Assembly: GCF_015594925.2 (NCBI RefSeq)
Contig: NZ_CP087591.1
Location: 124,001 to 188,000 of the forward strand
DNA: 64,000 nt
Origin: Vibrio sp. VB16
GTDB lineage: Bacteria > Pseudomonadota > Gammaproteobacteria > Enterobacterales > Vibrionaceae
Direction of reading: 5' to 3'
Both the position numbers and the translations under genes were made by a program. A model generated the notes under the pieces. It was not told the DNA's origin and ran no database searches. It saw only the letters and a program-made list of their open reading frames with translations. This document shows positions 8,649-18,122 of the stretch, one piece after another. Position 1 is the stretch's first letter, and each line of letters begins with the position of its first letter.

Positions 8649-9591
8649 TCTTACTCACCCAATCCGACACATAATCCAAACCACCAGAAATCGCCGCAAC
8701 TTGGGCCTTATTGCAATCGTCGTTTGTCACCTTATCACTGTCAGGATACACCTCGGTTGTCGTGGTAAACATGCCATTGGTCATACCGCCACACAAACCA
8801 AGCTGTTTCATTGGGTAGTTAATCACGCCATTTTGAGTGATAGGTGACCCAATGATATTTCCCTCATTATCCGCGTCGGCTATATGAGTGACAAGCCTCA
8901 CTGATTCGATAACGGCGCGTTGAAAACCTGATTGCGGATTCTCAGTATCCCCTACCGTGTAGAATCCATCTGGAATATTACACGGGATAAACTCAACGCC
9001 ATCCCTTGCGGCTAAAGCCCTACGGAATTCCGTTTCGTCACTGTCCGTCGTCTCATGAAGATCAAAATGCACGACGATCGAGTCCCTGTATTTTTCGACA
9101 AGTTTTAGAAGTTGCGCTGATTCTGGCGCGGGGGTCTCTGGATAAAACGAGCGATTAGGGTCGATAGCCAAGGCGTTCCAGCGATTAATGACTTCATAAC
9201 CCCACGGGCTAACGCATGGTACCGCAAGAATGTTAAAATTATCCTGATAGCGGTGCGCTTCCGTTTCCAAAAATAATAATGCCCCCTGTACACCGCTGGT
9301 TTCATAGCCATGAACACCACCCGTAATCAATACAGTTGGTTTACTTGGATCCCAATTAAGGCTTTTTAAAACATAAAGTGGGAACGTTTTTTCACCATTT
9401 TTCAATAAGCCATATTGCAATAAACCATATTGATCGACCAGAAAGCGGTCGGCTAAAGCAACAATTTTGGTGACCACTTCATCTTGGTAACTTCTCTTTG
9501 TACTGGTTTGCTTAAGCCACTCTGCTTTTTCTGACTCGCCCCATTTTTGGCCTTTGTTACCAATGGGATAAAATTCGTTCATTATTGTCAT
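8635..9591 (-). CDS. M14-family zinc metallopeptidase (succinylglutamate desuccinylase/aspartoacylase-like)
   Basis: A zinc hydrolase of about 318 aa. The zinc ligands are in GGVHGYETSG (HxxE, His94 and Glu97 from the chosen start) and in HFDLHETTD; the catalytic Glu is probably in TTTTEVYP. It resembles the carboxypeptidase/aspartoacylase branch that cleaves amide or peptide bonds of small substrates. There is no signal peptide. A TTG at 9621 would extend the frame into selO, but the ATG at 9591 has GTAGAG upstream and leaves a 17-base gap after selO, so I prefer it; an ATG at 9582 is a third option. It sits between selO and the 69-aa gene. Confidence 0.82.
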   Translation of the reverse strand: MTIMNEFYPIGNKGQKWGESEKAEWLKQTSTKRSYQDEVVTKIVALADRFLVDQYGLLQYGLLKNGEKTFPLYVLKSLNWDPSKPTVLITGGVHGYETSGVQGALLFLETEAHRYQDNFNILAVPCVSPWGYEVINRWNALAIDPNRSFYPETPAPESAQLLKLVEKYRDSIVVHFDLHETTDSDETEFRRALAARDGVEFIPCNIPDGFYTVGDTENPQSGFQRAVIESVRLVTHIADADNEGNIIGSPITQNGVINYPMKQLGLCGGMTNGMFTTTTEVYPDSDKVTNDDCNKAQVAAISGGLDYVSDWVSKNELY

Positions 9592-9608
9592 CTCTACATA
9601 TACTGGCA

Positions 9609-11042
9609 CTAAGTACCGCAAAAGGTTTGGTAGCTAACATCACGATCTATCGGAAGGTCATTATAATCATGGGTTTCGGTAATTTCTTGATAAGGAGACA
9701 ACAAAACATTCAAATATTTGAGTGCAGATAGATTGTTTCCACTCGCTTTGCATTCTTCTAATACTCGTTCTACATGATGATTACGCGGAATAACAACCGG
9801 ATTGCTTTGTTTCATAAGCTCCAATGAGGCTACTCTATCCCCTTGCTTTATTTTCGACAACCATTTTTCTACCCATTCGCTATCAATCGAAGATACGGAA
9901 AGATCATCCTGATTCAGCACTTGAGTCAGATCGATAAATGATTGAGTGTAATCCAATTTATTATCGAGCAATAGAGTGAGAAGGTCATCAATAAATTCAT
10001 TGTTAGAGACCTCTAACAAACCCAGCTTATTGTGCATCATCTGGTAATAGGCCGCTTGGTATCTATCCGTAATATTGAGTATTCGACTTTCAAGTGATTT
10101 AATAATATCGTCTTTTTCACCGCTGATTAGCGGAATCAAACACTCAGCAAGTCGCGCCATATTCCACTGCATAATTGATGGCTGATTACCGAAACAGTAG
10201 CGACCATTCGTATCAATCGAGCTAAACACCGTTTCTGGGTGATAAATACCCAACATGGCACAAGGACCATAATCAATGGTTTCCCCCGAAATAGTCACAT
10301 TATCTGTATTCATTACTCCGTGAATAAAACCCACTCGCATCCAATGCACAATGGTTTCTATCTGCTTGTCGATAACGGCATCTAAGAAAACAAGTGCGCG
10401 ATGCTCGTCCGTTAGGTTGATATCTGGAAAATGTCTTTCAATGGCGTAATCGAGTAGTTTTGCTAGAGAATCTGTCTCGCCTTGAGCTGCGAAGTATTGA
10501 AATGTACCAACTCTGATGTGACTTTGCGCCACACGAGTAACAACGGCACCAGGCTCCGATAGCCCTCGATAAAGATCTTCGCCCGTCATAACAACCGCCA
10601 GTGTACGGGTTGTCGGAACCCCTAATGCGTACATCGCCTCGCTCATTATATATTCTCGGATAGCGGGTTTAATCGCGCATCGCCCATCCCCTCGACGCGA
10701 ATATTTCGTCTGACCGGAACCCTTCAACTGTATATCCAGTCGACGATTGTCCGCCATAAGTACTTCACCCAATAGATGTGCACGTCCATCACCAAGCTGC
10801 GGACTGAATCCACCAAACTGATGGCCGGCATACGCTAATGCAATAGGGACGGAACCTTCTAATAACTGATTGCCTGAAAACAACCGCGCCGCATTAGATT
10901 CCACATAGTCTGGCAAAGTAAGCTGCTTAGCTAACGGAGTGTTCCACAAAAAAAGTACGGGGTGTATAACCGGAATAGGCTCAATTTGTTGATAAAACGG
11001 CGTGCCTAGCTGTTGATAGGTATTTTCTAATTTCACAATCAT
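9609..11042 (-). CDS. selO: Protein adenylyltransferase SelO (YdiU)
   Basis: A 477-aa pseudokinase-fold enzyme of the SelO/YdiU family, which transfers AMP from ATP to Ser, Thr or Tyr of proteins and is linked to redox homeostasis. Clear family blocks are YAGHQFGGFSPQLGDGRA, QLKGSGQTKYSRRGDGR, the loop EYIMSEAMYALGVPTTR and HGVMNTDNVTISGETIDYGPC, which carries the metal-binding Asn and Asp. Length matches E. coli YdiU. The protein ends in Cys-Gly-Thr: the Cys sits third from the end, where animal SelO has selenocysteine. It is first in an operon with an M14 peptidase. A Fur-like box overlaps the leader. Confidence 0.95.
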   Translation of the reverse strand: MIVKLENTYQQLGTPFYQQIEPIPVIHPVLFLWNTPLAKQLTLPDYVESNAARLFSGNQLLEGSVPIALAYAGHQFGGFSPQLGDGRAHLLGEVLMADNRRLDIQLKGSGQTKYSRRGDGRCAIKPAIREYIMSEAMYALGVPTTRTLAVVMTGEDLYRGLSEPGAVVTRVAQSHIRVGTFQYFAAQGETDSLAKLLDYAIERHFPDINLTDEHRALVFLDAVIDKQIETIVHWMRVGFIHGVMNTDNVTISGETIDYGPCAMLGIYHPETVFSSIDTNGRYCFGNQPSIMQWNMARLAECLIPLISGEKDDIIKSLESRILNITDRYQAAYYQMMHNKLGLLEVSNNEFIDDLLTLLLDNKLDYTQSFIDLTQVLNQDDLSVSSIDSEWVEKWLSKIKQGDRVASLELMKQSNPVVIPRNHHVERVLEECKASGNNLSALKYLNVLLSPYQEITETHDYNDLPIDRDVSYQTFCGT

Positions 11043-11049
11043 CGTTTCC

Positions 11050-11068
11050 GTAAATGAGAATCATTATA
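11050..11068 (-). promoter_or_regulatory. Candidate Fur box upstream of selO
   Basis: GTAAATGAGAATCATTATA matches the 19-base Fur consensus at 15 of 19 positions by my count. It lies eight bases upstream of the selO start codon, so bound Fur would block transcription or early elongation. Iron control is an inference from the match alone. Confidence 0.45.
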
Positions 11069-11380
11069 TGTCTATACTGAAGCATATTAGCGGCTACTTT
11101 ACAATCAAAGCAGTCGGCATCAACAACTGTCGCTTAAGTATAGCCAACTGACTCAATGTGACTGACACCTCTAGAATGGAGTATTCAAAGCGCATCCCGA
11201 GCAAACAACAAGATGTGGAACTATAATCTATGCAGTTTTTGCCATTAATAAGTAATAAATGCGTTTTGACCATTTAAATCATAGATAATCGATTACCTTT
11301 TATCCGCATATGTAATAAAATGCGTTCGTTTTGTAACAATTGTTACTTCCATCAATAAAGTCTGCCAATAAGAGTTATAA
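11069..11380. other. Divergent intergenic region selO/maeA
   Basis: Apart from the Fur-like box next to selO, this AT-rich stretch between divergent genes must hold both promoters. I see no further element I can support. Confidence 0.5.
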
Positions 11381-13072
11381 ATGAATAACAAAAGCCAACG
11401 CCCACTCTATATTCCCTATGCAGGTCGAGCCCTACTAGAAGCACCTTTACTCAACAAAGGGAACGCGTTTAACAAAGAAGAACGCGCACTATTCAATCTA
11501 GATGGTCTGCTTCCTGAGGCGATCGAGTCGATTGAAGAGCAAGTAGAGCGCGCCTACCTACAATATCAAAGCTTCGAATCAGATATGGACAAACATATCT
11601 ATTTACGCAACATTCAAGACACAAACGAAACTCTTTTTTACCGCTTGGTTGAAAATCACATCACTGAGATGATGCCGATCATCTACACCCCAACAGTGGG
11701 TGCTGCATGCGAAAATTTCTCTAATATTTATCGCCGTGCTCGCGGATTGATTATCTCTTATCCAAACCGGGAACATATTGAAGATATGCTCAATAACGCT
11801 TCTCGTAACAAAGTTAAAGTGATTGTTGTTACCGATGGCGAACGTATTCTCGGGTTAGGTGATCAGGGTATTGGCGGCATGGGTATTCCCATTGGTAAGC
11901 TTGCACTTTATACCGCGTGTGGTGGTATTAGCCCTGCTTATTGTTTACCTGTTGTGCTTGATGTCGGTACGAATAATCCACAACGACTTTCTGACCCAAT
12001 GTATATGGGTTGGCGACATCCTCGTGTTAGCAAGCAAGATTATAACGCCTTTGTAGACGAGTTTATTCAAGCTGTAAAAAGTCGTTGGCCAGAAGCATTA
12101 ATACAGTTTGAAGATTTTGCTCAGAAAAATGCCATGCCTTTGCTTGAGCGTTACAAAGATGAAGTCTGTTGCTTTAATGATGATATTCAAGGTACCGCCG
12201 CGGTATCTGTTGGTTCGCTATTGGCAGCATGCAAAGCGGCAAAATCTAAAATAAGTGAACAACGTATTGCGTTTTTAGGCGCGGGTTCTGCGGGGTGTGG
12301 TATCGCCGAAGCGATTATCGCTCAAATGGTATCCGAAGGGGTGAGCGACGAGCAAGCTCGTTCACAAGTATTTATGGTTGACCGTTGGGGTATATTAACC
12401 GACGACATGCCTAACCTCTTAGACTTCCAGAAAAAACTGGTCCAAAAACGCGCGGTTCTTAATGAATGGGATACGGAAGGCAATGATGTATCGCTCTTCG
12501 AAGTAATGAAGAATGGGAAACCAACGGTGCTTATCGGTGTATCCGGTGCGCCAGGCTTGTTTAGCGAAGACATCATTACAGAGATGCATAAACACTGTAA
12601 ACGCCCTATTGTGTTCCCGCTGTCTAATCCAACAAGTCGTGTTGAAGCTCTACCCGAAGATATCTTACGTTGGACAAATGGCGAGGCACTCGTAGCGACG
12701 GGTAGCCCATTTGATCCTGTTGTTATTGGTGACAAAACCTACCCAATTGCGCAGTGCAATAATAGCTATATATTCCCAGGTATCGGTTTGGGTGTATTGG
12801 CAGCAAGAGCTCGCCGCGTAACCGACGAGATGTTAATGGAGTCTAGTCGTGCGTTAGCGGAATGTTCACCGCTGGCCATTAATGGTAAAGGCGCACTCTT
12901 ACCGCCATTGGAAGAAATCCGCGATGTGTCGATTAAAATCGCATTTGCGGTTGCGAAAAAAGCAATGGAGCAAGGCGTCGCGTCGCAACGTACCGACGAA
13001 AGAATCATGCAGAAGATCAAGGAGAACTTCTGGACACCAGATTATCGTCCTTATAAACGTACTTCGTTCTAA
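11381..13072 (+). CDS. maeA: NAD-dependent malic enzyme
   Basis: A 563-aa malate dehydrogenase (decarboxylating) that converts malate to pyruvate and CO2 with reduction of NAD, in central metabolism. It shows the malic enzyme signatures FYRLVENH, PIIYTPTVGAACENF, LGDQGIGGMGIPIGK and the metal-binding FEDFAQKNA, then the Rossmann fold FLGAGSAGCGIAEAI. Its length equals E. coli MaeA (SfcA). It is a single gene with its own terminator. A purine-rich segment (AAGAG) precedes the ATG. Confidence 0.96.
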   Translation: MNNKSQRPLYIPYAGRALLEAPLLNKGNAFNKEERALFNLDGLLPEAIESIEEQVERAYLQYQSFESDMDKHIYLRNIQDTNETLFYRLVENHITEMMPIIYTPTVGAACENFSNIYRRARGLIISYPNREHIEDMLNNASRNKVKVIVVTDGERILGLGDQGIGGMGIPIGKLALYTACGGISPAYCLPVVLDVGTNNPQRLSDPMYMGWRHPRVSKQDYNAFVDEFIQAVKSRWPEALIQFEDFAQKNAMPLLERYKDEVCCFNDDIQGTAAVSVGSLLAACKAAKSKISEQRIAFLGAGSAGCGIAEAIIAQMVSEGVSDEQARSQVFMVDRWGILTDDMPNLLDFQKKLVQKRAVLNEWDTEGNDVSLFEVMKNGKPTVLIGVSGAPGLFSEDIITEMHKHCKRPIVFPLSNPTSRVEALPEDILRWTNGEALVATGSPFDPVVIGDKTYPIAQCNNSYIFPGIGLGVLAARARRVTDEMLMESSRALAECSPLAINGKGALLPPLEEIRDVSIKIAFAVAKKAMEQGVASQRTDERIMQKIKENFWTPDYRPYKRTSF

Positions 13073-13093
13073 TATTGACGTGGTTTAACGCTT

Positions 13094-13121
13094 AAAGGCT
13101 GCTCATTGAGCAGCCTTTTTT
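13094..13121 (+). terminator. Rho-independent terminator of maeA
   Basis: AAAGGCTGCTC and GAGCAGCCTTT form an 11-bp stem around a short loop, followed by six T, 22 bases after the maeA stop. Confidence 0.9.
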
Positions 13122-13365
13122 AGATAACAAAAGTACCGACCCCCTGCTGACAAGTGTTAGAGACTTATTCATACTGCTCTCTGATCATTTTGCCCCGCAT
13201 TATCACAACAACCTGGCCGATCGCACACCCCTTCTCATGACGGTAGTCACGAACGGTAATCATTAAAAAGTAACCATTGAGGCCCGTGTTTTATTACTTA
13301 CTAGCCACGAAATGAAAACTCGTTTATGTTATTGCTATCAATCTTTACAAGCATAGGTAGACAGG

Positions 13366-13992
13366 ATGTCATTAGAAAGCGCAATTACCTTTTTTATCGC
13401 GATATTTATATTTGGCATTACCCCGGGACCTGGTGTGTTCGCTATCCTTGCAAGAGCGCTTGTCTATGGGGCTAAAAATTGCGCTATGCTCGCTTTCGGT
13501 ATGGCGATGAGCGATCTAGTTTACCTTGTTCTTGCCTGTTTTGGCCTAGCGACCATAGCGGAAAACTGGACAGAAGTTTTCTTGGCCATCCGCTATGTCG
13601 GCGCCGCTTACCTAATTTATCTTGGCTATAGAATGTTTAAAACACTGCCACAGGTAACAAAAAACATCGACTCGGAAGTGGGCACACATAAAGGTTCTTT
13701 GTTCGCTAGTTTTACGCAAGGTTTCTTGATTTCAGCATCAAACCCTAAAGTAATACTTTTCTATATCGCATTCTTACCAACCTTCATCGACCTAACGGTA
13801 TTGCAATCGCAAGATATTGTTCTTGTCGCCTCTCTTGCGACTGTCGCCTTAATGGCAGGTTTAATGTTGATTGCATTCGGCGCGGCTCGCATGGCAAGTG
13901 CATTAAAAACGCCGCTTGCACATAAAAGACTCAATCGAGGTGCTGGAAGTATTATGATGTTGGCGGGCGCCTATTTGGCATTAAGTCGATAG
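13366..13992 (+). CDS. LysE-family amino-acid/metabolite exporter
   Basis: A 208-aa inner-membrane protein of the LysE/RhtB superfamily. It has the N-terminal signature FGITPGPGVFAILARAL (about 16-32), five to six hydrophobic segments and the internal FLISASNPKVILFYIAFLP motif (about 120-138). Family members export amino acids or related small molecules using the proton gradient. The actual substrate cannot be read. It is monocistronic, about 290 bases downstream of maeA and on the same strand but behind the maeA terminator. Confidence 0.87.
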   Translation: MSLESAITFFIAIFIFGITPGPGVFAILARALVYGAKNCAMLAFGMAMSDLVYLVLACFGLATIAENWTEVFLAIRYVGAAYLIYLGYRMFKTLPQVTKNIDSEVGTHKGSLFASFTQGFLISASNPKVILFYIAFLPTFIDLTVLQSQDIVLVASLATVALMAGLMLIAFGAARMASALKTPLAHKRLNRGAGSIMMLAGAYLALSR

Positions 13993-14159
13993 CTACTGTA
14001 TGGAAACACAATGGAACTTACTTGCATAATGGCGCATCTCATTATTAAGCGTAACTTTTTGTTTTATAACATAGGTTTCTATATAGCGTTGACTCGACCA
14101 TTCTATTTCGATTAGTGTGAAAACATAACGATACATTCGCGCCGAGATAATACATATTG

Positions 14160-15713
14160 ATGCCAAAAATTAGAGCTTTGAAATTCAATGCACCTCATAA
14201 ATTAATGTATAATGACGATAAATTTGGTATCAAGATTTTACAAATATTTGTCCTTGCTATTATCGTCTCCCTGCTTTTCTTGGTTCCTGTATCCAACAAG
14301 CTTATTGAAACAAAAACCAAAACATTGTTACGTGCGATGGAAGGTGAATTTGATCAATCTATTTCTCAGTTCTCTTACTTATTAACACCCGAAAAAATGG
14401 CGATCTCATGTAATGAAATCCTCATTGACTTAAGAAAAAGTATATTTAATTCTGAACGAGCGAAAGAGATTGGAGTATTTGATCAAAATGGCAAAATATT
14501 TTGTACCAGCAACAACGGAGAAACTTCTTTTCATCTCTATCAAACCATAATAAATCGGCTAAAAAATAGCCCTAATAACATAACACTCAGTTACACTAAA
14601 ACGAAACTGAGCCGTACACGAAGTATTGCTCTTATATTTACAAACGAATTCGGACAGGGTCTCAGTGTTCTTATTCCACCACGCTATCTAGTTCAAGATA
14701 TCGATCGGTTATTGGCCGATGACTATATCAATTATAAACTGCGCGTTATTTCAAGAGAGTTAGGCAAGAAGGTATTCGCAGATGGGATTAAATCCTATGT
14801 TGCTCAATCAGATAGGTACCCACTAGAACTCGAAGTCAGCACCACGCCAATGTACTACTTCATGCAATTTTGGCGTTATTTGTGGGTGACCTTGGTGTTA
14901 GCAAGCTTGGCCACTATTTGCTACTTATTCAGTCGCCAGAAACGATTGAACAACAACAGCTTAGAAAACTCGCTGCGTTACGCGATTACCAATGATTTTT
15001 TAGAACTTCATTACCAACCCATTGTTAATCAAAAGTCAGGTAAAACAGTCGGTTGTGAATCACTGCTGCGTTGGAAAGATCCTACTCAAGGTTACATCGC
15101 TCCTGATATATTTATCCCACTGGCAGAGAAAGTAAACCTCATTGAAGACATCACCAAGTTGGTAATAGACAAGGTAGCGCTATTTATATCTGAAAATCCA
15201 TCCCTCTTCTCTACGGTTTATATCAGCGTGAACATAAGTCGCAGTGTCATTCTTAAACCGTCTTTCGTCAGCTTCATAGATGCCTTAGTGGAAAGCCAAC
15301 CCTTCCTGGCTCAAAAAATAGTCTTTGAGATAACAGAAGATAATAATTTTTCTCAAGACGAATTAGGCACGCTCAAGCTCCATTTGAACAGACTGTCTGC
15401 CTATGGTTTCAAATTTGCCATAGACGATTTCGGTACTGGGTATTCGGGGCTAGATTTCATACGTCAATTCCCTTTTGATTACGTGAAAATTGATCGTGTG
15501 TTCGTTAAAAGCCTTTATGACGACTCCACTATCATTCCGTTACTGGATTCCATGATGTCACTGGCAACACAATTGAACATGAAAACCATCGTAGAAGGTG
15601 TAGAAGAAAAGTATCAACTGGAAATACTCGATAGATTGGGCTTTGTTTACATTCAAGGTTATTACTATTCTAAACCATTGCCACAAGAAGAACTGATTGA
15701 ATATCTTGGCTAA
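14160..15713 (+). CDS. Membrane-bound c-di-GMP phosphodiesterase, CSS-motif sensor plus EAL domain
   Basis: A 517-aa inner-membrane protein. A first membrane segment (about 24-46) is followed by a periplasmic CSS-type domain with two cysteines (about Cys84 and Cys115) that may form a redox-sensitive disulfide, then a second membrane segment (about 236-256). Residues about 270-515 form an EAL domain. The substrate and metal residues all appear present: ESLLR, VNISRS, FEITED, IDDFGTGYSGL, VKIDR, EGVEE and QGYYYSKP. It should hydrolyse c-di-GMP. The frame also has a TTG directly before the ATG at 14160; I use the ATG. Periplasmic thiol state may control activity, by family analogy. Confidence 0.9.
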   Translation: MPKIRALKFNAPHKLMYNDDKFGIKILQIFVLAIIVSLLFLVPVSNKLIETKTKTLLRAMEGEFDQSISQFSYLLTPEKMAISCNEILIDLRKSIFNSERAKEIGVFDQNGKIFCTSNNGETSFHLYQTIINRLKNSPNNITLSYTKTKLSRTRSIALIFTNEFGQGLSVLIPPRYLVQDIDRLLADDYINYKLRVISRELGKKVFADGIKSYVAQSDRYPLELEVSTTPMYYFMQFWRYLWVTLVLASLATICYLFSRQKRLNNNSLENSLRYAITNDFLELHYQPIVNQKSGKTVGCESLLRWKDPTQGYIAPDIFIPLAEKVNLIEDITKLVIDKVALFISENPSLFSTVYISVNISRSVILKPSFVSFIDALVESQPFLAQKIVFEITEDNNFSQDELGTLKLHLNRLSAYGFKFAIDDFGTGYSGLDFIRQFPFDYVKIDRVFVKSLYDDSTIIPLLDSMMSLATQLNMKTIVEGVEEKYQLEILDRLGFVYIQGYYYSKPLPQEELIEYLG

Positions 15714-16107
15714 TAATTTGACCGTACTCCAATGAGAATAATCCATTCTATTGCATCCGAATTTGCATGGCACAGACAAAAAAGAGTAGAGAAGAAATGG
15801 TAATCCTTCTCTACTAAACGTTACAGTACATAATTCAGAGGTGTTTGTTGCTCCTTCCGTGGTTCAGAACATTGGCTGCCACTTTACTCCATGTACGTGA
15901 CCGAATTTATTGTCAGTATATCCCTCCATATTGGTAATACACGTCAACTCTCTCTAGGAATAATTAGGCATGTGCCCAAGAAACTACAAAAGTAGTAACT
16001 AGTACTATTTGATAGAGAAACAAGATGGTATTATTTTTACCTATCGCTTTTTATGTGGTTGATTGAGTTGCCGCTCCATATCAACCAAAGAACTAACGAG
16101 ATATTAA
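15714..16107. other. Intergenic region with a hairpin
   Basis: This is most of a 488-base gap. It holds a hairpin at 15785-15815 (AGTAGAGAAG and CTTCTCTACT), 72 bases after the EAL gene stop, which may act as a terminator although no T-run follows. Nothing else is clear until the inverted repeat at 16108. Confidence 0.5.
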
Positions 16108-16173
16108 ATCTCAAATGGATATTAATCAATCAGAATCATATTTTAATTGAGCTCTTAACCATCCATTTGAGAT
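16108..16173. promoter_or_regulatory. Spaced perfect inverted repeat upstream of the CI-like regulator
   Basis: ATCTCAAATGGAT at 16108-16120 and its exact complement ATCCATTTGAGAT at 16161-16173 are separated by 40 bases. Similarity continues weakly outward for about seven bases. The pair ends 28 bases before the regulator's start codon. It is a candidate autoregulatory operator pair or looping site. Confidence 0.5.
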
Positions 16174-16201
16174 CTTTATCCAATAAAATAAGTTAAACAG
16201 T

Positions 16202-16867
16202 ATGGGCTACAGTAAAAAGATTCCAGAATATACATTTTTAAAGGGCCATGACTTCACTAATAACCTTAAAACGATACTTGGTTGTAAGAACCTACAAGAA
16301 CTTTCTAAAATAACAGGTGTACCAACATCCACATTTAGTACGTGGAACATGAAAAAAAGAACGTCATTTGAGCTTTTGATAAAAATTCATTTGACGCTGG
16401 GTATTCCGATGAAAGATCTATCTTTGGGCTATCAAATCTCGAACGACAACAAAGAAGCACTTCAAGTCGCAGAAAAATCGACAGATTACATGATAGAGAG
16501 CGAATTGTCCGCACTGGCACAAGGCCGGCCTCCTTCTATACTAGAGAGTTTTGATCTGAAAAATGGGCAACTCGCCAACCGACATGCCACTTTGATTGAT
16601 TCAGATTTGCTTGTTGATTTCAACGACGAAAAACTCTTGGCCGTCAAAGATCGCAATCAAGTATTCCTTATCAACACGGAAGCAAATCAGGCAATAAGTG
16701 GCCTTTATCTCGTGAATATTGATGGTTTACTCTCCCTTAATCAGATCCAACGAATACCAGGAAAAAAAGTCGCTATCGCATTCAATAATTCGACATTAAA
16801 CGTAGGCGAAGACGATATCTCTGTAGTAGGAAAAGTAGTGACTGAGATAAAGAGTGTTTTGGATTGA
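16202..16867 (+). CDS. CI-like phage-type transcriptional regulator
   Basis: A 221-aa protein with an N-terminal helix-turn-helix of the phage CI/HTH type (about 17-75: LQELSKITGVPTSTFSTWN). The C-terminal half (about 120-215) resembles the S24/LexA-like beta domain. I cannot confidently point to the Ser-Lys self-cleavage pair, so it may be a non-cleavable regulator. No phage genes surround it, so it looks like a domesticated or stand-alone regulator. The perfect inverted repeat just upstream suggests autoregulation. Confidence 0.75.
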   Translation: MGYSKKIPEYTFLKGHDFTNNLKTILGCKNLQELSKITGVPTSTFSTWNMKKRTSFELLIKIHLTLGIPMKDLSLGYQISNDNKEALQVAEKSTDYMIESELSALAQGRPPSILESFDLKNGQLANRHATLIDSDLLVDFNDEKLLAVKDRNQVFLINTEANQAISGLYLVNIDGLLSLNQIQRIPGKKVAIAFNNSTLNVGEDDISVVGKVVTEIKSVLD

Positions 16868-16954
16868 TCCGAGTTGCAAACATTCAGTTATGGTTAGTGA
16901 ATAGTAAGCGGTAATTACCGGTGATGGAACATGTTAAGTTGTTAGGAGTAATGC

Positions 16955-17326
16955 ATGCGAACGGCGATACTGTTTTTGATCTTGGTTGCGTTTCACTCAT
17001 TCTCTGCTGATGTGCTACACATACCACTTTCAAACCAAGAGAAAGCGGAACTCAATCTATGGAGCGAACTCGCCCGTACATCGGTAAAACGGCGGCTGTA
17101 TCTTTGCGAAGAATGCTTTGGTCACTTAGTCACGTTTAATGTAACGTTAAATGACGTTGGTGAGGTTTTGGATATTCAATTAATCGAAAGTTCTGGAGAG
17201 CCAGAGTTAGAGCACTACGGTAAACTTGCTATTGAACAAGCTCAGCCATTTAGGGTGGATTTTTTATCAGAGAGAACGCGAAAGAAAGTTCAGAATGTGA
17301 ACATGACTATTGTTCCTGATGATTGA
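16955..17326 (+). CDS. Secreted protein with TonB C-terminal-like domain
   Basis: A 123-aa protein with a cleavable signal peptide (residues 1 to about 18, ending FHSFSA). The remainder looks like a TonB C-terminal fold: VTFNVTLNDVGEVLDIQLIE, then SSGEPELEHYGKLAIEQAQPF, as in the TonB carboxy-terminal family. It lacks a membrane anchor and the proline-rich linker, so it is not a full energy transducer. The Cys pair CEEC precedes the domain. AGGAG is well placed before the ATG. Its role is unknown; it is probably periplasmic. Confidence 0.7.
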   Translation: MRTAILFLILVAFHSFSADVLHIPLSNQEKAELNLWSELARTSVKRRLYLCEECFGHLVTFNVTLNDVGEVLDIQLIESSGEPELEHYGKLAIEQAQPFRVDFLSERTRKKVQNVNMTIVPDD

Positions 17327-17375
17327 GTTTCTCTAAAAGAGAAAGGCTTTGATACTTACCAGATAGATATAATCA

Positions 17376-17588
17376 TTATTTAGCTGAAACATCCTGATAC
17401 TCCCCTTCGATAACATTCTCTTGTCCTGTATCAAAGCGCGTTTTACCTAGGTCTTTTAGTCGTTTCCTGCCCATAATCAGTGCGGCTATTGTAATTGGTA
17501 TTGCCACTAACAAGCTAAAAACCAATGTAAATAACCCAAGAGTAACCGCAGATAAAGCAATTAACAATCTCTTCATTTTTAATTTCAT
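17376..17588 (-). CDS. Small single-span membrane protein, 70 aa
   Basis: A 70-aa protein with a basic N-terminus (MKLKMKR), one long hydrophobic segment (about 8-36) and a cytosolic basic/acidic tail ending EGEYQDVSAK. I chose the ATG at 17588 because GAAGGA lies about eight bases upstream; a TTG 18 bases further out is less likely. I do not recognise the family. It is convergent with the TonB-C-like gene. Confidence 0.65.
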   Translation of the reverse strand: MKLKMKRLLIALSAVTLGLFTLVFSLLVAIPITIAALIMGRKRLKDLGKTRFDTGQENVIEGEYQDVSAK

Positions 17589-18122
17589 TATTATTCCTTC
17601 ATTCAAGTAGACTTCATGACTATAAATGCAATTAGCCTCTTCAATGCCAAATTAATGTCAATTTTGTTGATACATGAACACCAAGCAATGACTGGCTTTC
17701 CGCTTATTCCAGTGTGCTGGCGAGCATGCTTTGGTTCATATGAGCTTTTTAAGCATGGTTTCATACCTCACCATACCCATCTTCATTTCAATCGTCTTTT
17801 CTCGTAACTATTCGCTATTCTTTCGGATGAATATAAATACACGAAACTGAACACTATTCATTCGACTATTTCAGTTTCAGGATACATACATTTATAACGT
17901 TAGACCTAAGACAAGGTAACGTATCGATTTAGTCCGTATATTAACCTTTAGTTGTTGTCATTGTGTATTGGATCACGACCTAAAATAGTAGATATTTAGT
18001 CTGGTTTTTAGGTGTAGTCTTAAACTTTAAAAGCACGAATAGTTGCGTCTCATTCCTATTTATGGATTTCAATAAATTTGACGTATTCTAAATAGTAACT
18101 TTAATAAAGAAAGAAGGTCGGT
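17589..18122. other. Intergenic region, no gene seen
   Basis: A 534-base AT-rich gap between divergent genes. A 63-codon open frame at 17616-17807 has no ribosome binding site and no protein-like composition, so I do not call it. One small inverted repeat (GAAACTGAA at 17843-17851, TTCAGTTTC at 17870-17878) is visible. Confidence 0.5.

Noticed and set aside
17616..17807. A 63-codon plus-strand open frame
   Set aside because: No ribosome binding site, no protein-like composition and no operon context; treated as chance.
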